Below the pieces are notes generated by a model. It was not told where the DNA came from. It saw only the letters and a list, made by a program, of their open reading frames with translations, and did not search any database. Shown one piece after another: positions 9,393 to 17,983 of a DNA stretch of 64,000 bases. This DNA is from Segetibacter koreensis DSM 18137. Its GTDB lineage: Bacteria; Bacteroidota; Bacteroidia; Chitinophagales; Chitinophagaceae. The DNA is taken from contig NZ_KB893314.1 of the NCBI RefSeq assembly GCF_000374045.1, positions 395,372-459,371 of the forward strand. The letters are read 5' to 3'. The translations under genes and the position numbers were made by a program. Position 1 is the first letter of the stretch, and every line of letters starts with the position of its first letter.

Positions 9393-9427
9393 ATTATTGG
9401 GGATTATCAACATTAATCCCCAATAAT
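9393..9427. repeat. Perfect 14-bp inverted repeat
   Basis: ATTATTGGGGATTA and its exact complement TAATCCCCAATAAT flank a 7-nt loop. No T-run follows on either strand, so it is not a standard terminator. It could be a protein-binding site, an RNA-stabilising hairpin or part of a small repeat element. Confidence 0.6.
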
Positions 9428-9528
9428 CTCATAAATTATGAATCAGGCTACGAAAACTTGTTAACTTTTACCTCAGTCTGTTACTGATAAGTCAACAATC
9501 TGTATTTTTATCTTATAAATTTAAAAGA

Positions 9529-10065
9529 ATGCGCATCTTTATTTTTATTTCTTTTCTAATCATAACTGCAACTGCCGATTCCCAGGCTTTTCTACCCGGC
9601 AGCTTTATAGATAATAGCTACAGAGGCAGCCTTATGAATAATATGCATGTTAATGACAGCGCTTATAAAAAGAAATGGTTTGTCAGCAAATACACAGGCC
9701 TTTCTACCAGTTTTTCTTTTTTCAAGGGAGGAAATGCAACCGTTGTTTCTGCACCAATGGCATTGCAATTAAACCGAAGACTTAATAATAATTTGTTTGC
9801 CTTTGCAGGTATATCAGCAGCCCCATCTTATGTAAACTTCCGATCTTCATTTTTAAATTCTGATTTCAATAAATTTGGTCAGAACAATTCTTTTAACCAG
9901 GGGCGTTTGGGAATATATTCAAGAGCAGAACTGGGTTTGCAATATATAAACGATGATAGAACGTTTTCAATCTCAGGAAGTATTGGCGTAGAAAGAAGTG
10001 ATTTTGCTATGCCTTACTTTCCAGTAAATAATAGAGTAAATCAAAATACACCGATAAGGAGATAA
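9529..10065 (+). CDS. Hypothetical secreted protein (178 aa)
   Basis: The N-terminus MRIFIFISFLIITATADSQA is a cleavable signal peptide, so the protein is periplasmic or outer-membrane. The mature part has alternating aromatic and polar residues and ends in amphipathic strands (LGIYSRAELGLQYINDD; FSISGSIGVERSDF), which suggests a small beta-barrel or a truncated porin-like protein. It is short for an outer-membrane barrel. No family recognised. It lies tail to tail with the eIF1-like gene, 25 bases apart. Confidence 0.6.
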   Translation: MRIFIFISFLIITATADSQAFLPGSFIDNSYRGSLMNNMHVNDSAYKKKWFVSKYTGLSTSFSFFKGGNATVVSAPMALQLNRRLNNNLFAFAGISAAPSYVNFRSSFLNSDFNKFGQNNSFNQGRLGIYSRAELGLQYINDDRTFSISGSIGVERSDFAMPYFPVNNRVNQNTPIRR

Positions 10066-10090
10066 GGTAAGTTTCTAAGTTTTGAAAAAC

Positions 10091-10435
10091 TTATATTTTT
10101 TTTGTGTTTTTATACCCGTTTTTAATTAACCACTGTAATACCTTTTCTCTCTGGTCTCCCTGTATAATTATTTCCATGTCTTTTACGCTTCCACCCGTAC
10201 CGCAAAAATTCTTTAATTTTTTGCCTAAGTCTTCAACGTCTTCTTCTTTCCCAATGAAGTTTGCCACTAGAGTAACCGCTTTACCGGCTCTCTGCTTTGT
10301 ATCTAATCTTACTCTAAGCTTTTGTTGATTGGGAGGTAAAGTCTCCTGTATTTCATCCGGCTCTTCTTCGAATTTAAAATTAGGATCTGTGCTAAAAACG
10401 AAGCCGTGGTTATCGGGTTTATTCTTTTTACTCAT
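10091..10435 (-). CDS. SUI1/eIF1-like translation factor (YciH type)
   Basis: A 114-residue member of the SUI1 family, the bacterial relatives of eukaryotic eIF1, which in E. coli (YciH) influences start-site fidelity. The conserved C-terminal domain is visible: KAVTLVANFIGKEEDVEDLG, then KLKNFCGTGGSVKD and GDQREKVLQWLIKNGY (about 50-110). The N-terminal 40 residues are polar and probably disordered. The gene lies 34 bases downstream of nadC on the same strand, so the two may share a transcript. In a Bacteroidota genome with SD-independent initiation, this factor is of some extra interest. Confidence 0.9.
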   Translation of the reverse strand: MSKKNKPDNHGFVFSTDPNFKFEEEPDEIQETLPPNQQKLRVRLDTKQRAGKAVTLVANFIGKEEDVEDLGKKLKNFCGTGGSVKDMEIIIQGDQREKVLQWLIKNGYKNTKKI

Positions 10436-10469
10436 TGTCTAACGTTGCTGATTGTTAAGATATCAGAAA

Positions 10470-11327
10470 TTAAATTTCCGCCTTTAAACTTAAATCAAGA
10501 CTTTTTGCCTGGTGTATCAATGCGCCGATACTTACGTAATCAACACCTGTTTTTGCATATTCTTCTAAATTATCAATATTAATTCCGCCGCTTGCTTCAG
10601 TTTCAAATTTTCCTTCGATCAATTTCACAGCTTCAGTTATTTCTGCGGGAGGAAAATTATCCAACATTATTCTAAAAACTCTGCCGTTTCCCACCTGCAT
10701 AACTTTTTTTACATCTTCAAGCGTTCTTGTTTCAACTTCTATCAGTAATTCCGGCTTTGTATTTTGCACATACTCCCAGGCTCTGTTTATTGCATTTTCT
10801 ATACCACCTGCGAAATCAATATGATTGTCTTTAAGCATAATCATATCATATAGTCCAAACCTATGATTTATGCCTCCGCCAATTCTTACGGCGTCTTTTT
10901 CAAGTAACCTGAAATTTGGCGTTGTCTTTCGTGTATCTAAAATTTTTGTACGGTATCCTTGTAAGATTTCTGTGTATTGTTTTGTAAGGGTAGCTATTCC
11001 GCTCATTCGCTGCATGACATTTAAAACAAGCCTTTCACATTTTAAAATGGTGTGGACTGTAGCTACTACATCAAAAGCTTTTTCTCCAAAAAACATGTTT
11101 TCACCATCTTTTTTATAGGCAGAAAAATTCGCTTCCGGCTCTACTGTTTTAAATATGGTCTCAGCCACCTCAATACCGGCGATGATCCCCTCCTGTTTTA
11201 TTTTTAAAACAGCTTTGCCTCTTTTGTCGGCAGGAATACAGCTTAGCGTTGAATGATCTCCGTCACCCAGATCTTCATTCAATGCTTCTCTTATAAGATG
11301 ATGCAATTTTTTATGATAAGTAGTCAT
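10470..11327 (-). CDS. nadC: Nicotinate-nucleotide pyrophosphorylase (quinolinate phosphoribosyltransferase)
   Basis: Makes nicotinate mononucleotide from quinolinate and PRPP in de novo NAD synthesis. At 285 residues it is normal length. Family motifs: EDLGDGDHST near the start, ERLVLNVMQRMSGIAT (about 100-115), LDTRKTTPNFRLLEKDAVRIGGG (about 130-155, given here as the Arg/Lys substrate region), LKDNHI, EVETRTLEDV and ASGGINIDN. nadA and nadB are not in the window. A -7 promoter box lies only 5 bases before the start, so the mRNA may have almost no leader. Confidence 0.95.
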   Translation of the reverse strand: MTTYHKKLHHLIREALNEDLGDGDHSTLSCIPADKRGKAVLKIKQEGIIAGIEVAETIFKTVEPEANFSAYKKDGENMFFGEKAFDVVATVHTILKCERLVLNVMQRMSGIATLTKQYTEILQGYRTKILDTRKTTPNFRLLEKDAVRIGGGINHRFGLYDMIMLKDNHIDFAGGIENAINRAWEYVQNTKPELLIEVETRTLEDVKKVMQVGNGRVFRIMLDNFPPAEITEAVKLIEGKFETEASGGINIDNLEEYAKTGVDYVSIGALIHQAKSLDLSLKAEI

Positions 11328-11331
11328 AAAA

Positions 11332-11339
11332 CAAAGCTA
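11332..11339 (-). promoter_or_regulatory. Predicted -7 box of the nadC promoter
   Basis: On the minus strand it reads TAGCTTTG, an exact TAnnTTTG match. Only four bases separate it from the nadC ATG. No clear TTTG -33 box is seen at the expected distance, so support is from the -7 element alone. Confidence 0.45.
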
Positions 11340-11483
11340 CAAAATCACAGATAAGAACATGAGGTTAACGGAGTAGATACAGATTAAAAAATGAAAACAA
11401 TTACGGAGTTACTACAAAAAGAAGAAATAAAATAGCAGACCTCACAGATTAAATTTTGATTTTTTACTAAGCAATCCTCTAAT

Positions 11484-11517
11484 AAAAAAGCCTCAAAATT
11501 ATTTTTGAAGCTTTTTT
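11484..11517 (-). terminator. Terminator after the DUF4783 gene
   Basis: Arms AAAAAAGCCTCAAAA and TTTTGAAGCTTTTTT form a long stem with one mismatch around a 4-nt loop, with T-run on the minus strand. It lies about 35 bases past the stop of the minus-strand DUF4783 gene. Confidence 0.8.
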
Positions 11518-11551
11518 AATGAAACAAGTCTTAATACCCTGATTAAGATAA

Positions 11552-11929
11552 TTAACTTATTCTCACTGTTATTATTTGCGTGCGTCCTTCTTTGGTCCTC
11601 ATCATCATAGATAATTTATAGCCATCGCCACCATTTGTAAGCTTGCCCGCAATATACATTGTTCCTCCCATCTCTCTTTGAGAAGAAAGCTCGAATCCTT
11701 TTATCTTATTATTATCGTAAAAAGATTTCAAAGCAATACTTGCCTGATTTTTACCAATGCCTTTAATTTCGTCTTTCTCTGGAAACTTTATATCTAGAAT
11801 TTTGTCGAAATAATTTGAAACCTGGTCTGCATTGCCTGATTTTAAAGCATTTAAGATACCATTTGAGTCCTGAGCTTTTACACTAAACGCCGCAAAAACC
11901 ACAATTAATATAAATATAAACTTTTTCAT
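11552..11929 (-). CDS. DUF4783 family secreted protein
   Basis: A 125-residue protein whose N-terminus (MKKFIFILIVVFAAFSVKAQ) is a cleavable signal peptide. The mature part matches the DUF4783 family, small Bacteroidota proteins with an NTF2-like fold: LNALKSGNADQVSNYFD, DEIKGIGKNQA, LKSFYDNNKIKGFEL and a final strand pair with RTKEGRTQIITVRIS. The family has no established function. It is monocistronic with its own terminator and lies head to head with gpmI. Confidence 0.85.
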   Translation of the reverse strand: MKKFIFILIVVFAAFSVKAQDSNGILNALKSGNADQVSNYFDKILDIKFPEKDEIKGIGKNQASIALKSFYDNNKIKGFELSSQREMGGTMYIAGKLTNGGDGYKLSMMMRTKEGRTQIITVRIS

Positions 11930-12048
11930 TTCTTTTATTTTAAATAAATCGCAATCCTATTGGCGAAAAATATGCCAAACTAAGGAATTGTCAAAAGATA
12001 GTTTCATTTTTGCATCTTCTTTCAATTATCAAAAATTAGTTTTATAGT

Positions 12049-13578
12049 ATGGAAAATAAAAAAGTTATTTTAGTCATTATGGATGGTTGGGGACTTGGAA
12101 AAATTAAGTCTGCCGATGCAATACAAAATGCGAACGTCCCTTTCGTTACGTCCTTGTATACCAAATACCCCAACACTACATTGGTTACCTGTGGCGAAGC
12201 TGTGGGTTTGCCAGAAGGGCAAATGGGAAACAGTGAGGTGGGGCATATGAATATTGGCGCCGGTCGTGTCGTTTACCAGGAACTGCAACGAATAAACGTT
12301 GCTATCCGAGACGGGGATTTTTATAAAAATGAAGTTTTGCTTGAAACTATCAGGCGGGCAAGAGATCTTGAAAAACCATTGCATCTTATAGGTCTGGTTA
12401 GCGATGGAGGTGTGCATAGCCATATCAATCATTTAAAAGCTATTGTTTCTTTATGTAAAACTGAGAATGTAAAAGAGGTATACATTCATGCTTTTACTGA
12501 TGGAAGGGACACCGACCCTAAAAGCGGCATTCATTTTATAGATGACCTGCAGCAGCATCTGGATGCAACTGTTGGCAAAATTGCTTCTGTATCCGGCCGG
12601 TACTATGCTATGGACAGAGATAAGCGTTGGGAACGGGTGAAAGAAGCTTATGATGCAATGGTAAAGGGCGAAGGGCAAAAGGCTGCATCAGGAGTTGCCG
12701 CGGTACAGCAATCATACGAAAAGCATGAAACGGATGAATTTATAAAACCAACGGTTATTGTTGACGTTGCACAAAAACCGGTGGCAACCATAAAAGATGG
12801 AGATGTAGTGCTGTGCTTTAACTATCGCACTGACAGGTGCCGGGAAATTTCAGAGGCGCTTACCCAACAAGACTTTCCTGCTTATGATATGAAAAAGCTG
12901 GACATCTGGTACACTACTATGACAGAGTATGACAAAAGTTATAAAAATGTTCATGTCATTTTTGAAACTGACAATTTGAGTAATACGTTGGGTGAAGTTT
13001 TGGCTGCCAATCATAAAACGCAGATACGGATAGCAGAAACGGAAAAATACCCACATGTTACTTTCTTCTTTAGCGGCGGAAGAGAGGTACCGTTTGAAGG
13101 TGAAAAGCGAATAATGATACCATCGCCCAAAGTGGCAACATACGATCTGCAGCCCGAAATGAGCGCAGTAGGAGTTACAGATGCTATTGTTCCGGAAATT
13201 GAAAATAAAACTGCCGATTTCATTTGTCTCAATTATGCCAACGCTGATATGGTGGGGCACACCGGTTTTTTTCCCGCAGTAGTAAAAGCAGTTGAAACTG
13301 TTGATGCGTGTGTACAACGCGTGGTTACGGCAGCTTTAAAAAGTGATTATACAGTGTTTATAATAGCAGACCATGGAAATGCAGATTATATGGTTAATGA
13401 AGATGGCACACCTAATACTCAGCACTCACTTAACCTTGTACCCTTGTTTATTGTTGACAACGAATGGAGAGGCCACATTCAACCAGGCAAGTTGGGTGAT
13501 CTTGCTCCAACCATACTTACTATGATGCATATTCCTATTCCGCCTGAGATGAAAGGAAATGTTTTAATTACTGCATAA
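12049..13578 (+). CDS. gpmI: 2,3-bisphosphoglycerate-independent phosphoglycerate mutase
   Basis: Interconverts 3- and 2-phosphoglycerate in lower glycolysis. It is a manganese enzyme of the alkaline phosphatase superfamily, 509 residues, normal length. Seen: VIMDGWG with the first metal Asp (about 8-14), QMGNSEVGHMNIGAGR with the nucleophile Ser (about 58-73), TDGRDTDP near 150, CFNYRTDRCREI near 260, then NYANADMVGHTG and IIADHGNADYM for the second metal site. The haem-binding gene begins 9 bases downstream, so the pair is probably one operon. Eno, pfkA and pyk are elsewhere in the window. Confidence 0.97.
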   Translation: MENKKVILVIMDGWGLGKIKSADAIQNANVPFVTSLYTKYPNTTLVTCGEAVGLPEGQMGNSEVGHMNIGAGRVVYQELQRINVAIRDGDFYKNEVLLETIRRARDLEKPLHLIGLVSDGGVHSHINHLKAIVSLCKTENVKEVYIHAFTDGRDTDPKSGIHFIDDLQQHLDATVGKIASVSGRYYAMDRDKRWERVKEAYDAMVKGEGQKAASGVAAVQQSYEKHETDEFIKPTVIVDVAQKPVATIKDGDVVLCFNYRTDRCREISEALTQQDFPAYDMKKLDIWYTTMTEYDKSYKNVHVIFETDNLSNTLGEVLAANHKTQIRIAETEKYPHVTFFFSGGREVPFEGEKRIMIPSPKVATYDLQPEMSAVGVTDAIVPEIENKTADFICLNYANADMVGHTGFFPAVVKAVETVDACVQRVVTAALKSDYTVFIIADHGNADYMVNEDGTPNTQHSLNLVPLFIVDNEWRGHIQPGKLGDLAPTILTMMHIPIPPEMKGNVLITA

Positions 13579-13587
13579 AATCATTTA

Positions 13588-14079
13588 ATGAAAACATTCA
13601 AGATCGTTCTTATATCGCTGTTAGTAATTTTAATTGTTATTCAATTCTTTCATCCTGCAAAAAATATTTCGAACGCTCCGACTCCCAATGATATATCGGT
13701 TGCATATAATGAGCCGGAGAATGTTCGTACCATTTTAAAAAAAGCATGTAACGATTGCCATAGCAATAATACCCGGTATCCATGGTACAACAATATACAG
13801 CCTGTGGCATGGTGGTTAGACAATCATGTGCAGGAAGGAAAACATGGATTAAACTTTAATGAATTTACTACCTATCGTATCAGCAAACAGTACCACCGTA
13901 TGCAGGATATTATTGACGAGGTTAAAGAGGGCGACATGCCACTTGGTTCATACACTATTGTTCATACCGATGCGAGGCTTACTGACCAGGAAAAGGAAAC
14001 ATTGATCAACTGGGCAAAGTCAATACGAAGTGAGATGAAAGCCAAATATCCGGCGGATAGTCTTGTGCGGAAAAAGTAA
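13588..14079 (+). CDS. Haem-binding domain protein, membrane-anchored
   Basis: A 163-residue protein with one N-terminal membrane segment (IVLISLLVILIVIQFF) and a periplasmic domain of the haem_bd type. The c-type haem site is CNDCH near residue 52, followed by SNNTRYPWYNNIQPVAWWL, a signature of this family in Bacteroidota. EVKEGDMPLGSY and LTDQEKETLINW follow, the latter as in the C-terminal helix of cytochrome c. A small electron carrier is likely; its partner is unknown. It lies 9 bases behind gpmI, so it is probably co-transcribed, although the functions are not obviously related. Confidence 0.85.
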   Translation: MKTFKIVLISLLVILIVIQFFHPAKNISNAPTPNDISVAYNEPENVRTILKKACNDCHSNNTRYPWYNNIQPVAWWLDNHVQEGKHGLNFNEFTTYRISKQYHRMQDIIDEVKEGDMPLGSYTIVHTDARLTDQEKETLINWAKSIRSEMKAKYPADSLVRKK

Positions 14080-14452
14080 GTTTTTTGTTTGAATGAAGAA
14101 AGTTTCGATTAGAGTTACTTGCCGCGATACAAGGTTATCAGGATGCAAGAAGGTGGAATAGTAGACTCTGAGTTGGAGTCAAAAATTGCACAGGTTGAAG
14201 CTATTTGAGATTTTTTAATAACAAATAACTTTTAATGATTTATTTTATGAAGTCCTTCTAAGTTTTTATAGAATCGCAAGTTGCGTCGCGGAACGTAATT
14301 GAATTCGTGTGTAGAATTTTTATTAAAAACAACAGATACACAATGAGGTGCGGATGAACGAAATGCGACGCAACGATGATTTGGTAAGAACAAATGTTTG
14401 TACAAAAACAGTTTCTCAAACTTTTGTCAGAAAGCATTGTAAATAATACATC
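14080..14452. other. Intergenic region with repeat copy B and possible coding trace
   Basis: Holds a repeat copy at 14353-14403 and an inverted arm GTTGCGTCGC at 14280-14289. Between about 14100 and 14210 the sequence can be read as broken protein fragments (for example ELESKIAQVEAI before a stop), which may be a decayed gene. No tRNA or riboswitch is visible. Confidence 0.4.
14353..14403 (+). repeat. Dispersed intergenic repeat, copy B
   Basis: Reads GATGAACGAAATGCGACGCA then, 17 bases later, ACAAATGTTTGTAC. Copy D at 32973-33024 has the same two blocks at nearly the same spacing. An opposed arm GTTGCGTCGC at 14280 makes this the only copy seen with both orientations side by side. Confidence 0.65.
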
Positions 14453-15598
14453 GTGAATGATTACGACTATATAATTTCTGGTGCGGGTGCAGCAGGCTTA
14501 AGCCTGCTGATGCGGCTGATGCAAAACGAAGTTTTTGATAATAAGAAAATATTAGTAGTTGATAAAGCACAAAAAAATGAAAATGACCACACGTGGTGTT
14601 ACTGGGAACAGCAACCGGGCTTATTTGAACCGGTAGTGTATCACCAATGGGAACAGGTTATTTTTTACTCAAAACATTATTCCTCTCTCCTAAACCTATC
14701 TCCTTATAGTTACAAAATGATAAGGAGTATTGATTTTTATAATTATGTTTTGCAGGAAGCCGAAAAGCATCCTAACATCACTTTTAAATACGGAAGAGTC
14801 GAAGCGGCAGGTAACGAAGGCAGCAAGGGATTGGTGGTTGTAGATGGCGTACGTTATCTTGCTGACTATGTATTTAATAGTATACTTTTTGCAAAGCCGG
14901 TCGTTCCGGCAAATAAGCACTACCTGCTTCAACATTTTAAAGGTTTTACTATAGAAACAAAAGATGTAGCTTTTAACCCCTCTGAGGCCACCTTAATGGA
15001 TTTTCGAGTAAGTCAGCAGCATGGGACAACTTTCGTGTACGTATTGCCGGTTTCGCGAAACCGTGCCCTTGTTGAGTACACCCTGTTTACCAAAGAACTG
15101 CTGCCTGATGATGAATATACCTCTGCATTGCACAATTATATTTCATCTTATTTAAACATACATGATTATGTTATTACAGAGCAAGAGTTTGGAGTGATCC
15201 CCATGACGGATGTTACGTTCGTAAAGCAGGTAGGCCGGGTAATAAACATTGGTACAGCCGGCGGGCAAACCAAAGGAAGCACAGGTTACACTTTTCAATT
15301 TGTGCAGAAACATTCGGAAAAACTGGTAGCAGATCTTTTAAAATATGGTTATCCTAAAAACGAAGAATCGATCAGGGAAAAGAGGTTTAAAATTTACGAC
15401 AGCACATTACTACATATTTTAAGCAACAATAAGCTGCCGGGTGATAAAATATTTGCAGCCCTTTTTAAAAAAAATCCTGTTGACAGGGTTCTTCGTTTTC
15501 TCGATAATGAAACTACCCTCGAAGATGAAATTAATGTGATGGGTACTTTACCCCAGGTAACGTTTATGAAAGCGGCCTTACAAGCGTTATTTAAATAA
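14453..15598 (+). CDS. crtY: Lycopene beta-cyclase, CrtY type
   Basis: Forms the beta-ionone rings of beta-carotene from lycopene; a flavoprotein of 381 residues. The N-terminal Rossmann motif is YIISGAGAAGLSL (residues 5-17), followed by DHTWCYWE, a signature of CrtY cyclases, near residue 45. RVSQQHGTTFVYVLP, EYTLF and GVIPMTD in the middle and NIGTAGGQTKGSTGYTFQ near 275 also fit. The start is GTG. No other carotenoid gene lies nearby, so the pathway is scattered or clustered elsewhere. The organism is expected to be yellow to orange. Confidence 0.93.
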   Translation: MNDYDYIISGAGAAGLSLLMRLMQNEVFDNKKILVVDKAQKNENDHTWCYWEQQPGLFEPVVYHQWEQVIFYSKHYSSLLNLSPYSYKMIRSIDFYNYVLQEAEKHPNITFKYGRVEAAGNEGSKGLVVVDGVRYLADYVFNSILFAKPVVPANKHYLLQHFKGFTIETKDVAFNPSEATLMDFRVSQQHGTTFVYVLPVSRNRALVEYTLFTKELLPDDEYTSALHNYISSYLNIHDYVITEQEFGVIPMTDVTFVKQVGRVINIGTAGGQTKGSTGYTFQFVQKHSEKLVADLLKYGYPKNEESIREKRFKIYDSTLLHILSNNKLPGDKIFAALFKKNPVDRVLRFLDNETTLEDEINVMGTLPQVTFMKAALQALFK

Positions 15599-15760
15599 TT
15601 CTCCTTATACTTTTTCCTTTTTAATACAGCCCGAATACCGGTTTACGCTCCTAAAAAAACAGAGAGTTAATAGCATTTCTATAAAAAATACATTTATTTC
15701 AAAATCATATTCAATCAATTTAAACAAACTCTTTTATATTTATACTTTGCCATACCAACT

Positions 15761-17323
15761 ATGCATACTAACGAGAAAAAAAGCCTTTCTGCCATTATTG
15801 CTGCGTCATCGCTCGGTACTTTAATTGAATGGTATGACTTCTATATATTTGGAAGTCTTGCAACCATTATATCCACCAAATTTTTTCCTTCTGGTAACCC
15901 GACTGCTGCTTTATTAAGTACGCTTGCCACTTTTGCCGCAGGTTTTGTAGTACGCCCATTTGGAGCACTGTTTTTTGGAAGGCTTGGGGACCTAATCGGG
16001 AGAAAACATACTTTTTTGGTTACTCTTGTTATAATGGGCCTTTCCACATTTTTGATTGGCTGTGTTCCGTCTTATAATAGTATCGGTTTTTTAGCTCCTG
16101 TTTTAGTGCTTTTGCTGCGACTATTACAAGGGCTTGCATTAGGTGGAGAATACGGTGGAGCGGCCACTTACGTTGCTGAGCATTCGCCAGTACATCAAAG
16201 AGGTTTTTACACGTCATGGATACAAACCACGGCAACGCTGGGACTGTTCATTTCACTTTTTGTAATTATAATAACAAAAGGTTCAATGAATGAGAACTCC
16301 TTTAATCGATGGGGATGGAGAGTACCATTCTGGATCTCGATTTTAATGGTAATTATATCGGTGATGATAAGAATGAAAATGCGGGAATCGCCGGTTTTTG
16401 CAAAAGCAAAGTCTGAAGGAAAAACTTCAAAAAATCCTTTAAAGGAAAGTTTCGGCCACAAACTTAATTTCAAATTTGTATTGTTGGCTTTATTTGGGGC
16501 AACAATGGGCCAGGGAGTGGTTTGGTACACAGGACAATTTTATGCCCTTAGTTTTATACAAAACACTTTAAATATAGATATAACCCAAGGCAGTAAAATT
16601 ATTATGCTGGGCCTCGGCTTTGGTACTCCGTTCTTTTTGGTTTTTGGTGCCTTATCAGACAGAATTGGTCGAAAATGGATAATGCTTGCGGGGATGCTGG
16701 TAGCCGTTTTTAGTTATCGCCCTATTTACTCATCTATGTACGATGCAGGTAGCCTTAAAAATAAACAGGAAATACCTGCTAAGATGAAGATAGAGACAAG
16801 CGAAGCTCTGACAGGTGAAAGCATACAGAGAACTACTGTTACTACCAAAGAATACGAAGATGGAACTGTGTTTAAAGAATCTCAAAAAGAAACCATACAA
16901 GCGGGTGGAGTAAAGATAAATCCACCAATGGATGTAAAAATGACCAAAGCTGTCATACTTGATAACAGTTCGTTCTGGAAACTTGTCGGGCTTGTATTTG
17001 TACAGGTAATTTTCGTAACTATGGTGTACGGCCCAATTGCCGCATTTTTAGTTGAAATGTTTCCTGTTAAGATACGCTACACTTCTATGTCGCTTCCTTA
17101 TCACATTGGTAACGGTATTTTTGGAGGTTTACTTCCCGCCATAGCAACTTTTCTTGCAGCAAAAGCTACGCAGGCAAATGAGGCAGCTACCAAAGCAGGC
17201 ACTGCTCTACCTTACGATAAACCTTTTCTTGAAGGACTTTGGTATCCTATCATTATTGCCGCGGTTTGTTTTATTATAGGTGCCTTGTATATAAATGCAA
17301 AAGATAAAAATGCGTTCGATTAG
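15761..17323 (+). CDS. MFS transporter, metabolite:proton symporter (MHS) type
   Basis: A 12-helix transporter of 520 residues. MHS-subfamily marks: GTLIEWYDFYIFG in the first helix, RPFGALFFGRLGDLIGRK in the first cytoplasmic loop, GLALGGEYGGAATYVAEHSP in helices 4-5. Substrates of the subfamily include proline, betaine, alpha-ketoglutarate and shikimate; this one is not predictable. A polar insertion of about 75 residues (roughly 325-402) interrupts the C-terminal half and is far longer than the usual loop. The small DUF6814 membrane protein gene follows 26 bases later, a pairing I recall from other Bacteroidota. Confidence 0.9.
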   Translation: MHTNEKKSLSAIIAASSLGTLIEWYDFYIFGSLATIISTKFFPSGNPTAALLSTLATFAAGFVVRPFGALFFGRLGDLIGRKHTFLVTLVIMGLSTFLIGCVPSYNSIGFLAPVLVLLLRLLQGLALGGEYGGAATYVAEHSPVHQRGFYTSWIQTTATLGLFISLFVIIITKGSMNENSFNRWGWRVPFWISILMVIISVMIRMKMRESPVFAKAKSEGKTSKNPLKESFGHKLNFKFVLLALFGATMGQGVVWYTGQFYALSFIQNTLNIDITQGSKIIMLGLGFGTPFFLVFGALSDRIGRKWIMLAGMLVAVFSYRPIYSSMYDAGSLKNKQEIPAKMKIETSEALTGESIQRTTVTTKEYEDGTVFKESQKETIQAGGVKINPPMDVKMTKAVILDNSSFWKLVGLVFVQVIFVTMVYGPIAAFLVEMFPVKIRYTSMSLPYHIGNGIFGGLLPAIATFLAAKATQANEAATKAGTALPYDKPFLEGLWYPIIIAAVCFIIGALYINAKDKNAFD

Positions 17324-17349
17324 AATGTATACTTTTAAAAAAATCAAAA

Positions 17350-17574
17350 ATGAACAAGATTCGAAGAATGGCTGGAATTGTATGGATACTGCTGGGACTA
17401 GCTGGCGGTTATTACTTAATTATAAACCAGGCGATCCCGAAATTCGAAAGCAATAACGCGGAAGATATCATTCCTGCTATAATTTATGCTTTTATTTTAA
17501 CACCCATAATGGTTGGTGGCCTGCTGATTTTCGGCAAGTATGCTCTCCAGGGCGAATACGATAACAAGGCGTAA
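17350..17574 (+). CDS. DUF6814 small membrane protein
   Basis: A 74-residue protein with two membrane segments (AGIVWILLGLAGGYYLII at 8-25 and IIPAIIYAFILTPIMVGGLLIF at about 41-62) joined by a short charged loop. It matches the DUF6814 type of small Bacteroidota proteins encoded directly after MHS transporters. The 26-base gap and shared strand suggest one transcript. It may be an accessory subunit of the transporter; this is inference from position only. Confidence 0.8.
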   Translation: MNKIRRMAGIVWILLGLAGGYYLIINQAIPKFESNNAEDIIPAIIYAFILTPIMVGGLLIFGKYALQGEYDNKA

Positions 17575-17983
17575 GTTTTTAATGCTTTCCATATCGTAAA
17601 TAAAATTACTCCTACCATTCTTGTCAAACCTTTTATACAAATACATTTAAAATGTGTAAAATATATTTCTTGTAAATATTTTACCAAATCCACTCCTGGC
17701 ATAACGGTGTCCTGGCTTGTATTATCGCTCAACAAAAAGACCATTTGCAATTTTAAAACATGTTGCAAATAATGCTACAGGTATATCAGGTATCTGTAAA
17801 GGAAAGGCGTGACTCATCGACACACCATGGTTCGCAGAGAGAAAACTTATTGTAAACCCTTTAAATAATCTAAGAATATTTTATTAAATACCTCATAAGT
17901 TATTAAACAGTAATTTTGCGACTGGTTATAGTTTGTTATGTACATTCATTCCAGTTATAAAATCAGTAATAACAGCCAGTATA
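17575..17983. other. Intergenic region upstream of gldA
   Basis: Contains a -7 box for gldA (17911-17918). On the minus strand a stop-free run of about 52 codons (17722-17880) reads like protein (for example HGVSMSHAFPLQIPDIPVAL) but has no family match and no ATG at its head. I see no terminator or RNA gene. Confidence 0.4.
17911..17918 (+). promoter_or_regulatory. Predicted -7 box of the gldA promoter
   Basis: Reads TAATTTTG, an exact TAnnTTTG match, 65 bases before the preferred gldA start. No good -33 box is seen. Confidence 0.35.

Larger units (their letters stand above)
9214..9528. other. Intergenic region with a repeat copy and a perfect hairpin
   Basis: Contains one copy of the dispersed repeat (9303-9336) and a 14-bp perfect inverted repeat (9393-9427). 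A 9-bp inverted pair, TTTTGCCCG at 9271-9279 and CGGGCAAAA at 9370-9378, brackets the repeat copy. A 64-codon frame at 9293-9487 runs through these structures and is not believable as a gene. Confidence 0.5.

Noticed and set aside
9293-9487. 64-codon frame after the M20 gene
   Set aside because: It spans repeat copy A and a perfect hairpin, has no ATG context, and its composition is not protein-like.
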